DNA from: Bradyrhizobium manausense
Lineage (GTDB): Bacteria > Pseudomonadota > Alphaproteobacteria > Rhizobiales > Xanthobacteraceae
Assembly (NCBI RefSeq): GCF_018129685.1
Contig: NZ_JAFCLG010000001.1
Coordinates: 1,240,001-1,304,000 of the forward strand
Direction: 5' to 3'
DNA length: 64,000 nt
Position 1 is the stretch's first letter, and each line of letters starts with the position of its first letter. Shown piece by piece: positions 17,604 through 26,215 of the stretch. The position numbers and the translations under genes were made by a program. Below the pieces are notes generated by a model. That model did no database searches. It saw only the letters and a program-made list of their open reading frames with translations, and was not told where the DNA came from.

Positions 17604-18437
17604 ATGGCCCGGTTTGAACGCGCAGCACTTCTGAAGCGGTTTCACGAGATGGCGAAACGCGGCGAGGCGATCGTCGGCGGCGGCGCCGGCACCGGCTTGT
17701 CGGCCAAGTGCGAGGAAGCCGGCGGTGTCGATCTCATCGTCATCTACAATTCCGGCCGCTACCGCATGGCCGGCCGCGGCTCGCTCGCCGGGTTGATGCC
17801 TTATGGCGACGCCAACGCCATCGTGGTCGAAATGGCCGGCGAAGTGCTGCCGGTCGTCAGCAAGACGCCGGTGCTCGCGGGCGTCAACGGCACCGATCCC
17901 TTCCGCGACATGGACGTGTTCCTCGACCAGCTCAAGACCCTCGGCTTCGCCGGCGTGCAGAACTTTCCGACCGTCGGGCTGATCGACGGCATCTTCCGCG
18001 CGAACCTCGAGGAAACCGGCATGTCCTATGCGCTGGAGATCGACATGATCGCCAAGGCTCGTGAGAAGGATCTGCTGACGACACCCTATGTCTTCAGCGA
18101 GAAGGAAGCCGCCGCAATGGCCATCGCCGGCGCCGACATCATCGTCTGCCATCTCGGGCTCACCACCGGCGGCACGATCGGCGCGCAGACCGCGCCCAAG
18201 CTGAAGGACTGCCCCGCGCGCATCGACACCTGGGCATCGGCCGCGCTCAGCGTCAATCCGGACATTCTGGTGCTCGCCCATGGGGGCCCGATCGCGGATC
18301 CCGCGGATGCCGATTTCATCATGAAGAACACCCGCTACTGCCACGGCTTCTACGGCGCCTCCTCGATGGAGCGGCTGCCGGTCGAGCGGGCTTTGACGGA
18401 ACAGGTCCGCCAATTCAAGGCGATCAGCGCACGCTAG
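17604..18437 (+). CDS. Phosphoenolpyruvate hydrolase family TIM-barrel protein
   Basis: The 277-residue protein has '[41 protein letters not shown]' at the N-terminus, '[20 protein letters not shown]' mid-chain and '[16 protein letters not shown]' in the last barrel strands. These are features of the PEP-hydrolase-like TIM-barrel family that forms the C-terminal half of tomato Tm-1. It starts 3 bp after the LivF-Tm-1 gene, so the two domains of the plant protein are neighbours here. Its reaction is not established for this operon; carbon-carbon bond chemistry on a 2-oxo acid is one possibility. Confidence 0.85.
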   Translation: MARFERAALLKRFHEMAKRGEAIVGGGAGTGLSAKCEEAGGVDLIVIYNSGRYRMAGRGSLAGLMPYGDANAIVVEMAGEVLPVVSKTPVLAGVNGTDPFRDMDVFLDQLKTLGFAGVQNFPTVGLIDGIFRANLEETGMSYALEIDMIAKAREKDLLTTPYVFSEKEAAAMAIAGADIIVCHLGLTTGGTIGAQTAPKLKDCPARIDTWASAALSVNPDILVLAHGGPIADPADADFIMKNTRYCHGFYGASSMERLPVERALTEQVRQFKAISAR

Positions 18438-18463
18438 CGCCTGCAAGATTGAAGGAGGGAAAC

Positions 18464-21370
18464 ATGTCAGGGATCCTGGTCGGCGAGCTCATCCTCTGGC
18501 TGATCGTCGCGATCATCGTGATCGTGGTTGGCGTCTACATCGTGAACTGGCTCTATCATCGCTCCTCCAAGGAGGTGTCGTTCGTCAGGACCGGCTTCCT
18601 CGGCGAACGCGTCGTGATCGATGGCGGCGCCTTCGTGCTTCCCTTCATCCACGATTTCACGCCTGTGAACATGAACGTGTTGCCGATGGGAATCGTGCGC
18701 TCGCGGCAGGACGCGGTCATCACCCGCGACCGCATGCGCGTCGACATCGAGGCCGATTTCTATGTCCGCGTCCGGGCCACCCGCGAAGCCGTCTCCATCG
18801 CCGCGGCAACGCTCGGCCGCCGCACCATGGAGCCGGAGCAACTGCACGCGCTACTCGCCGGCAAGTTCATTTCCGCGATCCGCTCGGTCGCATCCGAAAT
18901 GACCCTCGAAGAAATGCACGAACGGCGCGGCGACTATGTCACACGCGTCAAGACCAATGCCGCTGAGGCCCTCGCCCAGAACGGCCTTGAGCTTGAATCC
19001 GTGGCCATCACCGATCTCGACCAGACCGATCTCGAATTCTTCAACCCCTCGAACCGCTTCGACGCCGAAGGCTTGACGCGGCTGATGGAGGACATCGAGG
19101 CGAGGCGCAAGCTGCGCAACGACATCGAGCAGGACTCGATGATCAAGATCCGCACTCGCAATCTGGAGGCCGAGCGTCAGGCGCTGGAGATCGAGCGCGA
19201 GAGCGAGACCGCGCGCCTCGAGCAGGAACGTGACATCGAGATGCGCCGCGCGCTGCAGCGCACGGAAGTCGCCCGCGAACGCGCGCTGCGCGAGACCGAG
19301 GCCGAACAGGCCCAGATCTCCGCGCGCGAGGCAATCGAGCGCTCGCGGATCGCCAACGAGCAGGCGATTGCGGAAGCTCGCATCGCCTCCGAGCGCGAGA
19401 CCCGCCAGAAGGAAATCGAGCGAACCCGCGTCATCGAAGAGAAGGAACTGCTCGCTCGCGAGGATATCGAGAAGACCAGGATCGCCAACCAGCGTTCGAT
19501 CGACACGACCCGAATTGCTTCCGAACGCGAGGTCCGCCAGCGCGAGATCGAGCGGATGCGCACGATCGAGGAGGCCGAGATCGCGGCCCGTGAGGCGATC
19601 GAGAAGGCCCGCATCCAGCAAGACCGCGTCGTTACCGACGCCCGAATTGCCAATGAAGAAGAGACACGCCGCCGCGAGATCGAGCGCACCCGCGCTGTCG
19701 ACGAAGCCGAGATCGCCGCCCGCGAAACCACCGAGAAGGCGCGCATCGCCCAGACCTTGATGGTCAATGTCGAGCGAATCTCCTCCGACGAGCGCACCCG
19801 CGCGCTGGAGATTCAGCAGGTTCGCACCATCCAGGAGGCCGAGATCGAGGCGCAGCGCGCGGTCGAGGCCGCCCGCATCGCCCGCGAGCGGACGCTCGCC
19901 GCCGAACGCATCGCCGCCGAGCAGAGCACGAGACAGCTCGAAATCGAGCGCAACCAGACCCTCGAAGTCGCCGGCATCGCTGCGCGCGAGACTACCGAGG
20001 CCTCGCGCATCGCCCAGGAAGAGCGCGTCCGCTCGCTCGAGATCGCGCGCAACCGCGCGGTCGAGGAAGCCGATATCGCCTCCCGCGAGGCGATCGAGGC
20101 GGCCCGGATTGCCCAGGAGAAGGCAGTCGCAGCCGAGCGGATCCAGGCCGAGCGCGACACGCGTTCGCTCGAGATCGAGCGGACCGGCATTCTGGAGGCA
20201 GCCGAGTTGAAGCGGCGCGATGCCATCGAGCGCCAGCGCATCACCGTCGATCTCGCACTCGAAGCCGAGCGGATCAACTCGTCCAAGAAGCGCGAGGTAC
20301 TCAACATCGAGCAGAAGAAGGCGATCGAGATCGCCGACGAGGACCGCGTCATCGCCCTCTCCGCGAAGAAGTCCGAGCGGATCGATGCGGATCGCCAGGT
20401 CCGGCAGGCCGAGATCATCGCCCGCAAGGAGGTTGAGACCACCGACGTTTCGCGGGAGCAGGCGCTGGAGGCCGCGCGCCTCGAGCGCCGACGGGCAATC
20501 GAGCAGCTGGAAGTCGCCCGCGTCCAGTCGCTGCAGGAGGCGGAGATCGCCTCGCGCGAGGAGGTCGAGCGCGCACGCATCGCCTCCGACCGCGGCCTCG
20601 ACGAGGCCCGGATCGGCCGTGAACGCGAGCTGCGCAAGCTCGAGGTCAACCGCGAAAAGGAGGTCGAGACGGTCTTGATGGAGAAGGCAATCGCCATTCA
20701 TCAGAAATCGCTGGAAGAGTCGGCGGCCAAGGCGATGGCCGAGGAAGCGCGGATGCGGGCCACCGAAGCGACCGAACGCGTCATCACCGCGCGCGAGAGC
20801 GAGATCGCAAAGCGCCGCAAGACCGTCGAAGTCATGATTGCGGAGAAGCAGGCCGAGGAGACCCGGATCGCCGCGGAAGCCGAGCGCGTCCGCGCCGCCG
20901 TCGAGGCCGAGGCGCAGCGGATGCTGAACGAAGCCGAGAACGTGCTCACCGACCAGGCTCGCTACTCGCTATTCCGCCGAAAGCTGCTCGACAAGATCGA
21001 AGGCATCGTGCGCGAGAGCGTCAAGCCGATGGAGAAGATCGAGGGCATCCGCATCCTCCAGGTCGACGGCCTCAACGGCAACGGCCATGGCGGAAATGGC
21101 GGCCGCAGCGCCACCGACGAGGTGATCGACTCGGCGCTGCGCTACCGCGTGCAAGCGCCGCTGATCGATTCACTTCTGGCCGACATCGGCGTCGAGGGCG
21201 GCAGCCTCGCCAAGATGCCGGGCCTGATCCGCGAAGCCCGCGACATGCAGGGCATCAAGGAATCCGCGCGCAAGAGTGGCGGTGGCGGCGACAAGCCGGC
21301 CGCCTCATCGCCAGCGGCTGAGGGCGGCGGCGAACCGCCGGCCGACCGCAATCCGCGGAAGAAGAGCTGA
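18464..21370 (+). CDS. Flotillin-like SPFH protein with very long hendecad coiled coil
   Basis: The product has 968 residues. A transmembrane helix (about 3-30) is followed by an SPFH/band-7 domain (about 31-210: 'VSFVRTGFLGERVVIDGGAFVLPF', 'MRVDIEADFYVRVRA') and a charged helical segment from 229 to about 860. Residues 229-624 are 36 uninterrupted 11-residue repeats, typically Glu/Arg-Ile at positions 1-2; after 25 residues a second run of eight follows (650-737). The tail after about 860 includes an NGNGHGGNGG turn and a Ser/Gly/Pro-rich end. Flotillins oligomerise on membranes through such helices. ATG 18464 follows AAGGAGGG; an earlier start at 18449 is not needed. At 968 residues it is much longer than common flotillins (about 420-680). 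Confidence 0.88.
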   Translation: MSGILVGELILWLIVAIIVIVVGVYIVNWLYHRSSKEVSFVRTGFLGERVVIDGGAFVLPFIHDFTPVNMNVLPMGIVRSRQDAVITRDRMRVDIEADFYVRVRATREAVSIAAATLGRRTMEPEQLHALLAGKFISAIRSVASEMTLEEMHERRGDYVTRVKTNAAEALAQNGLELESVAITDLDQTDLEFFNPSNRFDAEGLTRLMEDIEARRKLRNDIEQDSMIKIRTRNLEAERQALEIERESETARLEQERDIEMRRALQRTEVARERALRETEAEQAQISAREAIERSRIANEQAIAEARIASERETRQKEIERTRVIEEKELLAREDIEKTRIANQRSIDTTRIASEREVRQREIERMRTIEEAEIAAREAIEKARIQQDRVVTDARIANEEETRRREIERTRAVDEAEIAARETTEKARIAQTLMVNVERISSDERTRALEIQQVRTIQEAEIEAQRAVEAARIARERTLAAERIAAEQSTRQLEIERNQTLEVAGIAARETTEASRIAQEERVRSLEIARNRAVEEADIASREAIEAARIAQEKAVAAERIQAERDTRSLEIERTGILEAAELKRRDAIERQRITVDLALEAERINSSKKREVLNIEQKKAIEIADEDRVIALSAKKSERIDADRQVRQAEIIARKEVETTDVSREQALEAARLERRRAIEQLEVARVQSLQEAEIASREEVERARIASDRGLDEARIGRERELRKLEVNREKEVETVLMEKAIAIHQKSLEESAAKAMAEEARMRATEATERVITARESEIAKRRKTVEVMIAEKQAEETRIAAEAERVRAAVEAEAQRMLNEAENVLTDQARYSLFRRKLLDKIEGIVRESVKPMEKIEGIRILQVDGLNGNGHGGNGGRSATDEVIDSALRYRVQAPLIDSLLADIGVEGGSLAKMPGLIREARDMQGIKESARKSGGGGDKPAASSPAAEGGGEPPADRNPRKKS
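19148..20335 (+). repeat. Coding repeat: 36 hendecads, in 132-bp (44-residue) super-units
   Basis: Within the SPFH gene, 1188 bp translate into 36 exact 11-residue units. From the fifth unit on they group in fours with the order [RAL or EIER-], [EIAARE-], [RIA--], [RIASE-], giving about eight 44-residue super-units; one is short by a single hendecad. The register never slips over 396 residues. This points to tandem duplication of a 132-bp segment followed by divergence. Similar DNA copies may recombine or mis-assemble. Confidence 0.85.
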
Positions 21371-21380
21371 GGTCCGACCC

Positions 21381-21818
21381 ATGCCCCGCGTCTACGTCTC
21401 CACTGTCGTCAATGCGCGCAACGATCGCGTCTGGGCACGCGTGCGCGACTTCAACGGCCTGCCGAACTGGCACCCCGCGATCGCCGAGAGCCGCATCGAG
21501 GGCGGCGAACCCTCGGACAAGATCGGATGTGTGCGCGACTTTCGTCTGCGCAACGGCGACCGCATCCGCGAGAAGCTTTTGGGCCTCTCCGACTACGACA
21601 TGTTCTGCACCTATTCGATCCTGGAATCCCCGATGGGTGTCGAGAACTACGTCGCGACCCTTCGCCTTACCCCCGTCACCGATGGCGACCAGACCTTCGT
21701 GGAATGGACCGCCGAGTTCGACTGCGCGCCGGAGCGCGAGACCGAGCTCGTCGGCAATATCGGGGGCGGCGTGTTCCAGGGTGGGTTCGATGCCTTGAAG
21801 CGCGTGTTTGGAGGTTGA
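21381..21818 (+). CDS. SRPBCC family protein (CoxG/polyketide-cyclase-like), copy 1
   Basis: This 145-residue SRPBCC-fold protein has 'VRDFNGLPNWHPAI' near the N-terminus, 'PSDKIGCVRDFRLRNGD' mid-chain and 'RLTPVTDGDQTFVEW' near the C-terminus. The fold makes a deep hydrophobic cavity for ring compounds. CoxG, a family relative, tethers CO dehydrogenase to the membrane. It starts 10 bp after the flotillin-like gene and is clearly similar to the next product over its whole length. Likely roles are ligand carrier, cyclase or membrane anchor for the molybdenum hydroxylase; I cannot choose among them. Confidence 0.85.
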   Translation: MPRVYVSTVVNARNDRVWARVRDFNGLPNWHPAIAESRIEGGEPSDKIGCVRDFRLRNGDRIREKLLGLSDYDMFCTYSILESPMGVENYVATLRLTPVTDGDQTFVEWTAEFDCAPERETELVGNIGGGVFQGGFDALKRVFGG

Positions 21819-21823
21819 CCGCC

Positions 21824-22267
21824 GTGCCGCATATCGTCAAAAGCACCATCCTGGATGCGCCGACCGATGCGGCCTGGGCCATGTTGCGCGATTTCAACGG
21901 GCACGATCGCTGGCACCCGGCGGTTGCGACCTCCTTGATCGAGCGCGCGCATTCCTCCGACAGGATCGGCTGCATCAGGCGGTTCAAGTTGAAGGACGGC
22001 GCGGAGCTGCGCGAGCAGCTGCTGGCGCTGTCCGACCTCGAGCAGAGCTTCAGCTACTGCCTGCTCGATACCCCGATCCCGATGTTCAACTATGTGGCCC
22101 ATGTCCGCCTGCTGCCGGTCACCGACGGCGATCGCACCTTCTGGCACTGGGAATCCCGCTTCACCACCAAGCCCGAGGATCGCGATCGCATCACCCACAT
22201 GGTCGCGGAAGACATCTATCAAGCCGGGTTCGAAGCAATCCGCCGTCACCTCAAGGAGGCCGCCTAA
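21824..22267 (+). CDS. SRPBCC family protein, copy 2
   Basis: A 147-residue paralogue of the preceding protein, sharing 'LRDFNG', 'WHPAVATS', 'SDRIGCIRRFKLKDG', 'LLALSDLEQ' and 'LLPVTDGDRTF'. It starts with GTG at 21824, 5 bp after copy 1. The tandem arrangement and divergence at cavity positions suggest two related proteins with different ligands or a heterodimer. The FAD-subunit gene follows 3 bp later. Confidence 0.83.
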   Translation: MPHIVKSTILDAPTDAAWAMLRDFNGHDRWHPAVATSLIERAHSSDRIGCIRRFKLKDGAELREQLLALSDLEQSFSYCLLDTPIPMFNYVAHVRLLPVTDGDRTFWHWESRFTTKPEDRDRITHMVAEDIYQAGFEAIRRHLKEAA

Positions 22268-22270
22268 GCC

Positions 22271-23089
22271 ATGGCCGTCACGGTAAAGACCTTCCCAAGC
22301 GCCAGCGAAGCCGCGGGCGCGCTGTCCTCGGACCGAAGCGCACGCTATCTCGGCGGCGGCACGCTGGTCATGCGCGCGCTGAACGAGGGCGACATCTCGA
22401 TCTCGACCGTGGTCCGCGCCCTGGACCAGGCACTGACCCGGATCGACGCGTCCGGTCCGCGCATCACGCTCGGCGCTGGCGTCACCTTCGCCCGCGTCCT
22501 CGCCGAACGCGACCTCGCCTTCCTGCACGCCCCTGCCCGCTCGATCGGCGGCCCGGCCGTGCGCAACATGGGGACCATCGGCGGCAATCTCTTCGCGCCA
22601 ACGCCTTACGGCGATTTCACCGTCGCGCTGCTGGCACTCGATGCCACAGTAGCCGTGCAAGGCGGCTTTGGTGCGCGCGACATCCCGATCGAGGAGTTTC
22701 TGCAGGCGCGCGACCGGCAGGCCGGAACGCTGGTGCTGTCGGTCTCCTGCACCCGGCCGGCGAGCAGCGAGGCGTTCCGCTATCGCAAGATCGCCCGCAT
22801 CAAGCCCAAGGGCGGCTCTGTGATCACGCTGGCCGCGCATCTGCCGATCAGTGGAGGCCGTATTGCCAGCGCACGTATCGCGCTGGGCTCGATGGCGCCA
22901 ACCCAGATCCGCGCACGTGCGGCCGAACGAGCGCTTGAAGGCCGTTCGCTGGATGCTGCCACCGTGGCGGCAGCTGCATCTGCCGCCAGCGAAGGAACGT
23001 CGCCCTCCGACAATGCGCTCGGCAGCGCCTGGTATCGCCGCGAGATCGTCGGCGTCCATCTGCGCCGCCTGCTGTCCGGTCAGGAATAG
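22271..23089 (+). CDS. Molybdenum hydroxylase FAD-binding subunit (CoxM/XdhB type)
   Basis: The 272-residue product has the flavin-binding motif 'YLGGGTLVMR' (residues 26-35) and the second motif 'RNMGTIGGNLFAPTPYGDF', both diagnostic of the medium subunit of xanthine-dehydrogenase-family enzymes. A CO-dehydrogenase-like C-terminal domain ends in 'YRREIVGVHLRRLL'. It passes electrons from the 2Fe-2S subunit to an acceptor. It sits in the order FAD, FeS, Mo (as coxM-S-L) in the cytoplasm. Confidence 0.92.
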   Translation: MAVTVKTFPSASEAAGALSSDRSARYLGGGTLVMRALNEGDISISTVVRALDQALTRIDASGPRITLGAGVTFARVLAERDLAFLHAPARSIGGPAVRNMGTIGGNLFAPTPYGDFTVALLALDATVAVQGGFGARDIPIEEFLQARDRQAGTLVLSVSCTRPASSEAFRYRKIARIKPKGGSVITLAAHLPISGGRIASARIALGSMAPTQIRARAAERALEGRSLDAATVAAAASAASEGTSPSDNALGSAWYRREIVGVHLRRLLSGQE

Positions 23090-23095
23090 ACTATC

Positions 23096-23572
23096 ATGTC
23101 CAAGATACCCCTGCAATTTCGTCACAACGGCCGCGAGGTTGCGATCTTTGTCGATGGTGGCACCAATCTCCTGGTCGCGCTGCGCGAGCTGATCGGCGAC
23201 ATGACGCCAAAATTCGGCTGTGGCCAGGGCGGCTGCGGCACATGCAGCGTGCTTGTCGACGGCGAGCTTGTCCTCTCCTGCCTGACACTGGCGGAGACAG
23301 TGGCCGGTCGTTCCATCGAGACGCTCGACGGCATGAAGCAAGGTCCGAACCTGCATCCGCTCCAGCGCGCCTTCGCCGACAATTTTGCCGCCCAGTGCGG
23401 CTATTGCACGCCGGGCATGCTGATGGCCGCAAAGGCGTTGCTCGACCGCAATCCCTCGCCAAGCCGCGACGAGGTCATCGAGGCCATCTCCGGCAACATC
23501 TGCCGCTGTACCGGCTACGAGCCGATCATCAATGCCATCCTCGCCGCCGCCGGCGGCCGGATCAGCGCCTGA
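23096..23572 (+). CDS. Molybdenum hydroxylase 2Fe-2S subunit (CoxS type)
   Basis: The 158-residue small subunit has two iron-sulfur centres. The N-terminal plant-ferredoxin-type centre has Cys in 'FGCGQGGCGTCSVLVDGE' plus a later 'LSC'; the C-terminal four-helix centre has 'CGYCTPGM' and 'ICRCTGYEP'. All eight expected Cys are present. It relays electrons from the molybdenum site to FAD. It starts 6 bp after the FAD-subunit gene. Confidence 0.94.
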   Translation: MSKIPLQFRHNGREVAIFVDGGTNLLVALRELIGDMTPKFGCGQGGCGTCSVLVDGELVLSCLTLAETVAGRSIETLDGMKQGPNLHPLQRAFADNFAAQCGYCTPGMLMAAKALLDRNPSPSRDEVIEAISGNICRCTGYEPIINAILAAAGGRISA

Positions 23573-23584
23573 GGGAAAGCGACC

Positions 23585-25180
23585 ATGCTGGAATTGCGCA
23601 AGGACATTTTCGCCGACGAGCGCGACGATAATCTGAACGAAATCGGCAAAGGCACCCAGCGCCAGGACATGCTCGGGCATGTCACGGGCACGTCGAGCTT
23701 TTTCAACGACCACAAATTGCAGGGTATGCTGCATTTGAAGGTCGTGCGCTCGACGCAGGCGCATGCCAGGATTCGCCGCATCGACACCACAGAGGCAGAG
23801 CGCTCGGCTGGCGTGCGCCGGATCATTCGCGGCGCCGATGTGCCGGTGAACCTCAATACGCTGCTGAGCCTGATCAATTTCGGCAAGGACGACGAGCCGT
23901 CGCTGGCGGTCGACAAGGTCCGTTACAAGGGCGAACCGATCATCGCGATCGTCGCCGACAGCGAGCGCGAAGCTTTCGAGGCAATCGCCAAGGTCAAGAT
24001 CGACTATGAACCGCTGCCGGCGGTGTTCGACGTCGAGGATGCGCTGAAACCAGGCGCGCCCGTGGTCAACGAGACCTACCCGAAGAACACATTCACCTAT
24101 CACGAGACCTACGACCACCAGAGGCTTCGCTTCGGTGACGCCGATGCGGCGCTCGCAACAGCAGATCACGTACTCGAACAGCGCTATCAGATGTCGCCGA
24201 TCGAGCATGCGCCGACCGAGACCAACGGCGCGATCGCGGCGCCTGACACCAACGGCCGTTATGTGGTCTATACTTCGACGCAGGCGCTGTTCTTTTCGGT
24301 CGACACCTGCGCAAAAATCCTGGATGTGCCGTCCAACACCTTCCACTTCATCGGCGGCACGGTCGGCGGCGGCTTCGGGGGCAAGGTCGATACGCTGACC
24401 GAGCCGCTCGCGATCCTCGGGGCGATGCTGACCGGGCGGCCCGTGCGCTACATGTTCGGCCGCGAGGAGGAAATGCAATACGGGCCGCCGCGTGGCGCTG
24501 AGCGCATCTACATCAAGGATGGCGTGATGCGCGACGGCCGCGTCGTCGCGCGCAAGATCCGCGCCTATTTCGACAGCGGCGCCTATACGCGCCTGTCCAG
24601 CTACGCCGCCGTGAAATGCGCCGCGCATCTGCCGGGCCCCTACACCATTCCGAACGTGTACGGCGACGTCTATTGCGTCTTCACCAACCGGACGCCTGCA
24701 ACAGCGATGCGCGGCTTCGGCGTCACCGCAATGGATTTCGCTATCGAGTGCCAGATGGACAAGCTGGCGCACCTCGTGGGCATGGACCCGATGGAATTTC
24801 GCATCCTCAACGCCTATCGCGACGGCGACATGAAAGCGCACCGGCGCGAGGCCAAGAACACCGCGCTGATCGAATGCGTTCAGGTCGCGGCCGAAAAGGC
24901 AAAGTGGCCGCTCCGCGAGGAATTCAAACGCGCATCCTCGCGCAAGGACGGTGGCGGCAGCCGCGCCGTGATTCCGCCGACCCCGACGGATTCGTCGCGC
25001 GCGAGGTCCACCAATCCGGTCCAGCAGCGCACCAGCTATGACCGGCTTCCGCCAACGGTCACCCGCGAACCGCCGCGCGAACCGCCACCAACGGTGCCGC
25101 CACCGCCGTCGCCAAGACCGGCCGCTCCGTCGCATGGCGCAACCCGCTTCTCCTCCGTTTTCGGCACCAGGAGGCGCTAG
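23585..25180 (+). CDS. Molybdenum hydroxylase large subunit, N-terminal half (split gene), with Pro/Arg-rich tail
   Basis: The 531 residues correspond to the first half of a normal CoxL/XdhC-type large subunit of roughly 750-800 residues: substrate domain from the start, cofactor motif 'GGGFGGK' at 261-267 and 'AMRGFG' around 374-379. The 'MRGFG' loop is that of xanthine-dehydrogenase-like hydroxylases, not the 'AYxCSFR' loop of true CO dehydrogenase. After about residue 450 homology gives way to about 80 residues rich in Pro, Arg, Thr and Ser. The stop is followed directly by the ATG of the second half. A split large subunit is known in nicotinate dehydrogenase of Eubacterium barkeri. Confidence 0.88.
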   Translation: MLELRKDIFADERDDNLNEIGKGTQRQDMLGHVTGTSSFFNDHKLQGMLHLKVVRSTQAHARIRRIDTTEAERSAGVRRIIRGADVPVNLNTLLSLINFGKDDEPSLAVDKVRYKGEPIIAIVADSEREAFEAIAKVKIDYEPLPAVFDVEDALKPGAPVVNETYPKNTFTYHETYDHQRLRFGDADAALATADHVLEQRYQMSPIEHAPTETNGAIAAPDTNGRYVVYTSTQALFFSVDTCAKILDVPSNTFHFIGGTVGGGFGGKVDTLTEPLAILGAMLTGRPVRYMFGREEEMQYGPPRGAERIYIKDGVMRDGRVVARKIRAYFDSGAYTRLSSYAAVKCAAHLPGPYTIPNVYGDVYCVFTNRTPATAMRGFGVTAMDFAIECQMDKLAHLVGMDPMEFRILNAYRDGDMKAHRREAKNTALIECVQVAAEKAKWPLREEFKRASSRKDGGGSRAVIPPTPTDSSRARSTNPVQQRTSYDRLPPTVTREPPREPPPTVPPPPSPRPAAPSHGATRFSSVFGTRRR

Positions 25181-26203
25181 ATGACCCGGCACCGCGGACG
25201 CGGCATCGCGTCAATCAACTATCCCATCGGCATGAATCTCGGCGGCGACCCCAGCCAGGCGCTGGTGCATTCCAATCCGAGCGGCAAGTTCACGGTGGCG
25301 CTGTCGTCGATCGATCTCGGCCAGGGCATGAAATCGGTGACGCGTCAAATCTGTGCAGAGACGCTGGGCGTGCCCGTCGAGGACGTCTATGTCGATACGG
25401 CGGATTCCGACACCGGCCCGCATTGCATGGGCTCGTTCGCTTCTCGTGGCACCCACCGCGTCGGCAATGCGGTGATGGCAGCCGCCCGGGAAGCGCGCGG
25501 CGTGATGATGGAGGCGGCCGCCGAGGAACTGGAGGTCAACGCCGCCGATCTCGAGACCGACGGGCGCGGCAACATCCACGTCAAGGGCGCGCCGCACCGC
25601 TCGATTTCGACCAAGGATGTCGCGATTGCCGCGCAGTTCAAGCAGGGCAAGACCATCTCCGGCCGTGGCATCTTCCTGGTGCCGCTCTCCGAGGTGAATC
25701 CGGAGACCGGCGAGATGTCGCCCGCGACCTGCTATGCCCATGCCTGCCTCGTCGCCGAGGTCGATGTCGACGATGAGACCGGCGAGGTCGCGATGGTGCG
25801 GATGGACTCGGCCTATGAACTCGGCCGCGCACTGAACCCGCGGCTCGTCGAGCAACAACTCGTCGGCGGCGCCTGGATGGGCGTCAGCCATGCGCTGTAT
25901 GAGACGCCGGAGCCCTATTATCCCGAGCCGGTCCATGGCCCGCGCGATTTCGTCGAATATCTGATGCCCGGCCCCGGCGACATCTGCCCGCATGACATCG
26001 CCGTGCTGGAGCGCCCTGCCCCTGACGGCCCTTTTGGCGCCAAGGGTCCCGGTGAGATGTGCGCGAACCCGGTGCTGCCAGCCGTGGCCAACGCAATCTT
26101 CAACGCGGTCGGCGTCCGCATCGACGACCTGCCGATCACGCCTGAAAAAGTGTTGCGCGCGATCAAGGCCCAGGGCGGCGCGCGGCCGCAGCCGCGGCGC
26201 TAG
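25181..26203 (+). CDS. Molybdenum hydroxylase large subunit, C-terminal half (split gene)
   Basis: The 340 residues carry the second molybdopterin-binding half: 'RGRGIASINYPIG' at the start, 'SIDLGQGMKSVTRQICAE', 'MGSFASRGTHRVGNAV' and the catalytic loop 'FGAKGPGEM' with Glu292, the general base of the family. The ATG follows the previous stop with no gap. The cut falls in the linker between the two cofactor lobes, so the halves can form one active site. It works with the FAD and 2Fe-2S subunits to hydroxylate a substrate carbon, probably in an aromatic or N-heterocyclic ring (inference). Confidence 0.9.
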   Translation: MTRHRGRGIASINYPIGMNLGGDPSQALVHSNPSGKFTVALSSIDLGQGMKSVTRQICAETLGVPVEDVYVDTADSDTGPHCMGSFASRGTHRVGNAVMAAAREARGVMMEAAAEELEVNAADLETDGRGNIHVKGAPHRSISTKDVAIAAQFKQGKTISGRGIFLVPLSEVNPETGEMSPATCYAHACLVAEVDVDDETGEVAMVRMDSAYELGRALNPRLVEQQLVGGAWMGVSHALYETPEPYYPEPVHGPRDFVEYLMPGPGDICPHDIAVLERPAPDGPFGAKGPGEMCANPVLPAVANAIFNAVGVRIDDLPITPEKVLRAIKAQGGARPQPRR

Positions 26204-26215
26204 AGGTTTGCGTTC

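Noticed and set aside
16536..18446. 636-residue antisense frame over the Tm-1 domain and TIM-barrel genes
   Set aside because: Low-complexity His/Asp/Arg composition typical of antisense frames; sense proteins are well supported.
19148..20335. CRISPR-like or intergenic tandem repeat array
   Set aside because: The periodicity (33 and 132 bp) is in frame and diverged at DNA level, so it is a protein repeat.
18851..20701. 616-residue open frame antisense to the flotillin-like gene
   Set aside because: It mirrors the repetitive Glu/Arg/Ile codons of the coiled coil; the sense frame has domains, a start signal and operon context.
25178..25183. Nonsense mutation making the Mo large subunit a pseudogene
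   Set aside because: The first half has a long non-homologous Pro/Arg tail and the second starts cleanly with ATG at a domain border, so it looks like an evolved split.
21647..25192. 1181-residue antisense open frame across the SRPBCC and Mo-hydroxylase genes
   Set aside because: A GC-bias artefact spanning five clearly coding sense genes; no family motif.
23585..26203. True aerobic CO dehydrogenase (coxL)
   Set aside because: The diagnostic AYxCSFR loop is absent; the MRGFG loop and split subunit point to another hydroxylase.
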